From the NCBI GenBank assembly GCA_029962745.1, contig CM057157.1, positions 28,664,732 through 28,728,731 of the forward strand: a DNA stretch of 64,000 nucleotides, given 5' to 3'. The stretch comes from Echinometra lucunter (lineage: Eukaryota; Echinodermata; Echinoidea; Camarodonta; Echinometridae). The position numbers were made by a program, and so were the translations under genes. The notes under the pieces were generated by a model. The model saw nothing but the letters and a program-made list of their open reading frames with translations, was not told where the DNA came from and made no database searches. Shown here one piece after another: positions 35,944 to 64,000 of this stretch; the first letter of the stretch is position 1, and every line of letters starts with the position of its first letter.

Positions 35944-36525
35944 CCATTCAAGTATAAATCTTCACAGATGGACTACAAGGTTACGAAACCTTGTTATTGC
36001 AGCAAGAATTCACTTTCCTCTGTAATATAATACATTGTAGATCTACAATATGTACATTAAGATGCCAATCAAAGTCTTGTTTCTCCTGGTTGAGCAAGCA
36101 AGGAATGCCAGCATTCTTGGAGATGTGTTTATTTCAGATACCTGAGCTAGTAATTTGATGCCCATACATGTAGAATATTTCTGTAGCACCTTGGACGGTT
36201 ACAAGTACAATTCATGCTACGTGTACATGTACCACCAGGATCGCTCTGCGCCATTTGTTTAAACTAGCCAGAGTCCCAACTTTAAATTTGAACTCAACAC
36301 TAAATTTACCTTACACGATTTGTAACCCAAACTCTAACCCTATACCTAACCTTAAAGGGCCGCGGCAACTGTATGACCTACTTGTACATGTATCCCTATA
36401 TTTTTTTGGGACGAAATTAAGTCGAGCAGTTGTTGATGCCTCCTTGACATTTATTGTCATATGTAGTTCGGAAATTGCCACCAAGTCACTTAATGAGATC
36501 CTGTTTTCAAATTTCTCTCTTTCAG

Positions 36526-62921
<26,396 letters not shown>

Positions 62922-62939
62922 GAGCATTGTAAATCTTTA

Positions 62940-63300
62940 CAACCATGACTTCAGGACTTCATCACCATGAGCAGGCAGGCTGTCCAGATTCTCAAGAACA
63001 GCAAGCTAGTATCAATGGTGATCAGCAGAGAAACAGAAATGCTTCCTCCAGCCATGATGTCAACAAGCAGATCTTCCTTGACATCACTTATGAAGAGACC
63101 AAGTGCCTGAGTAAAGTATCTCGGTAACCAAGGTGATCATCAAAGAAAGAGAGTATTGTTCATTTCAGTTGTCAACAAACTCAACATGGATCATGAGCAA
63201 GCATTCCAGATCCTTGACTTCCCACCAGTCATGAGCAGAGAAACTTCAGAGCATTGTTCAGCCCTTGGACAGACAGGAGTACTCCAGATCTTCTTCCTTA
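62940..63300 (+). pseudogene. Three decayed tandem copies of the last PDZ exon's 3' part
   Basis: Copy 2 (about 62940-63050) repeats GGCTGTCCAGATTCTCAAGA and TCAATGGTGATCAGCAGAGA. Copy 3 (63059-63158) repeats GTCAACAA, then TTCCTTGACATCACTTATGA. Copy 4 (63168-63265) repeats GTCAACAAACTCAAC, GATCATGAGCAAGC and GAGCATTGTTCA. All lie past the stop, out of frame, in the presumed 3' UTR. Confidence 0.88.
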
Positions 63301-63369
63301 AACCAAGTTTTCTGCAAAGAAACACATGTATTGCAAGTAATACTTAAAAGTCCAGTGCAACAGTAGCTT

Positions 63370-63375
63370 AATAAA
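63370..63375 (+). promoter_or_regulatory. Candidate polyadenylation signal of the LAP gene
   Basis: AATAAA about 450 nt after the stop codon. First canonical hexamer noticed downstream; unconfirmed. Confidence 0.35.
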
Positions 63376-63604
63376 TTTTTGCAATTCCCTTTTTTAAGAA
63401 TAAGAAAATGTTATAAAGATATAATGGTACTTCAGCAGTTCATACAGAGTTATTGGCAACCTCTGAAACAAGCATAATGTTACTCAGTTATACTGTTCAA
63501 CCTCGGATCTATAGCAGACTTATTTTTGCAGTGTAGTTACATTGGTATAAATTGTTTTGTGAAGTATATATCACACATGTCTGTTGTTTTGGAGTTGATA
63601 ATCT

Positions 63605-63752
63605 GGGCCCCGTTTCATAAAACTTGTTATCAGTAACAACTGCCACATTTCTATGACAAAATTGCTCACAGCCAATCAAATGCAAGGATTTCAGTGGCTT
63701 ATAACAGTTATTGCAACTTGTTATTGATAACATGTTTTATGAAATGGGGCCC
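63605..63752. mobile_element. Foldback element, TTTCATAAAACTTGTTAT ends, copy 2
   Basis: GGGCCCCGTTTCATAAAACT mirrors ATGTTTTATGAAATGGGGCC. Inner CAGTAACAACTG/CAGTTATTGCAACTTG also pair. Same family as 44643-44788. Confidence 0.92.
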
Positions 63753-63965
63753 TGGAACTTGGTGTGTTTATAGTGACCAAAACGGTATAGATGATTAAAG
63801 TTTACCAATCACCAAAAAGGCATTTTGCTCTTTATGCAGAGGGTTCTATGTCACTATACTATATTCAAAATATGAGCTTCAGACATTACTTCTACAACAA
63901 GATATTCCAAGTCCAAATATATTCTCGGACAGGAAGGTACATGTACATGTAACTAGTGTTTGTGC

Positions 63966-64000
63966 TTAACCCATAGAGGTTCAGTGTCACCTTTAGGCGA
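63966..64000. mobile_element. TTAA MITE, family 2, cut by the window end
   Basis: TTAACCCATAGAGGTTCAGT and CACCTTTAGG reproduce the left end of family 2. The rest lies beyond the window. Confidence 0.8.

Overview
The window is animal nuclear DNA. It holds two intron-rich genes with GT-AG introns, long AT-rich introns, and a dense load of small inverted-repeat transposons, tRNA-derived SINEs, satellites and microsatellites. The repeat style (many ACATGT palindromes, AGGTCA-bearing satellites, TTAA- and 8-bp-TSD MITEs) looks like a marine invertebrate deuterostome, most likely an echinoderm. That is an inference from style, not a species identification.

Left side (3189-14798, minus strand): a complete PLAA (phospholipase A2-activating protein, Doa1/Ufd3 family) gene in 11 coding exons. 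Joining the exons I placed gives one uninterrupted 790-residue frame with a seven-blade WD40 propeller, a PFU domain and a PUL domain. Upstream of its stop-side exon, introns carry hAT-type MITEs with intact 8-bp target duplications, one of which lies 11 bases from a splice acceptor.

Middle (about 14.8-36.5 kb): a 21 kb gene-poor stretch. It contains a Harbinger-type MITE, TTAA-flanked MITEs, long foldback elements, a 157-bp satellite carrying nuclear-receptor-like half-sites, a 245-bp element made of 21-bp repeats that switch orientation, three hAT MITE copies, a 450-bp TTA tract, and one possible secreted-protein exon. Part of this interval is probably the promoter and 5' UTR introns of the next gene.

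Right side (36594-62921, plus strand): a LAP-family gene (LRR and PDZ; single-PDZ ERBIN/LRRC7 type) in 20 coding exons that join into one 1869-residue frame. It has an N-terminal CxC, about 16 LRRs, the LAP-specific segment, a 952-residue disordered exon and a C-terminal class I PDZ. This gene has repeatedly copied parts of its own exons: a decayed but in-frame copy of LRR exon 4, a tandem copy of the 3' end of exon 11 split by a MITE, and decayed copies of the last PDZ exon in the 3' UTR.

The two genes have no evident functional connection: PLAA serves ubiquitin/p97 handling, the LAP protein basolateral and junctional scaffolding. No undescribed multi-gene system was found. The most unusual material is the mobile-element structure and the exon self-duplications.
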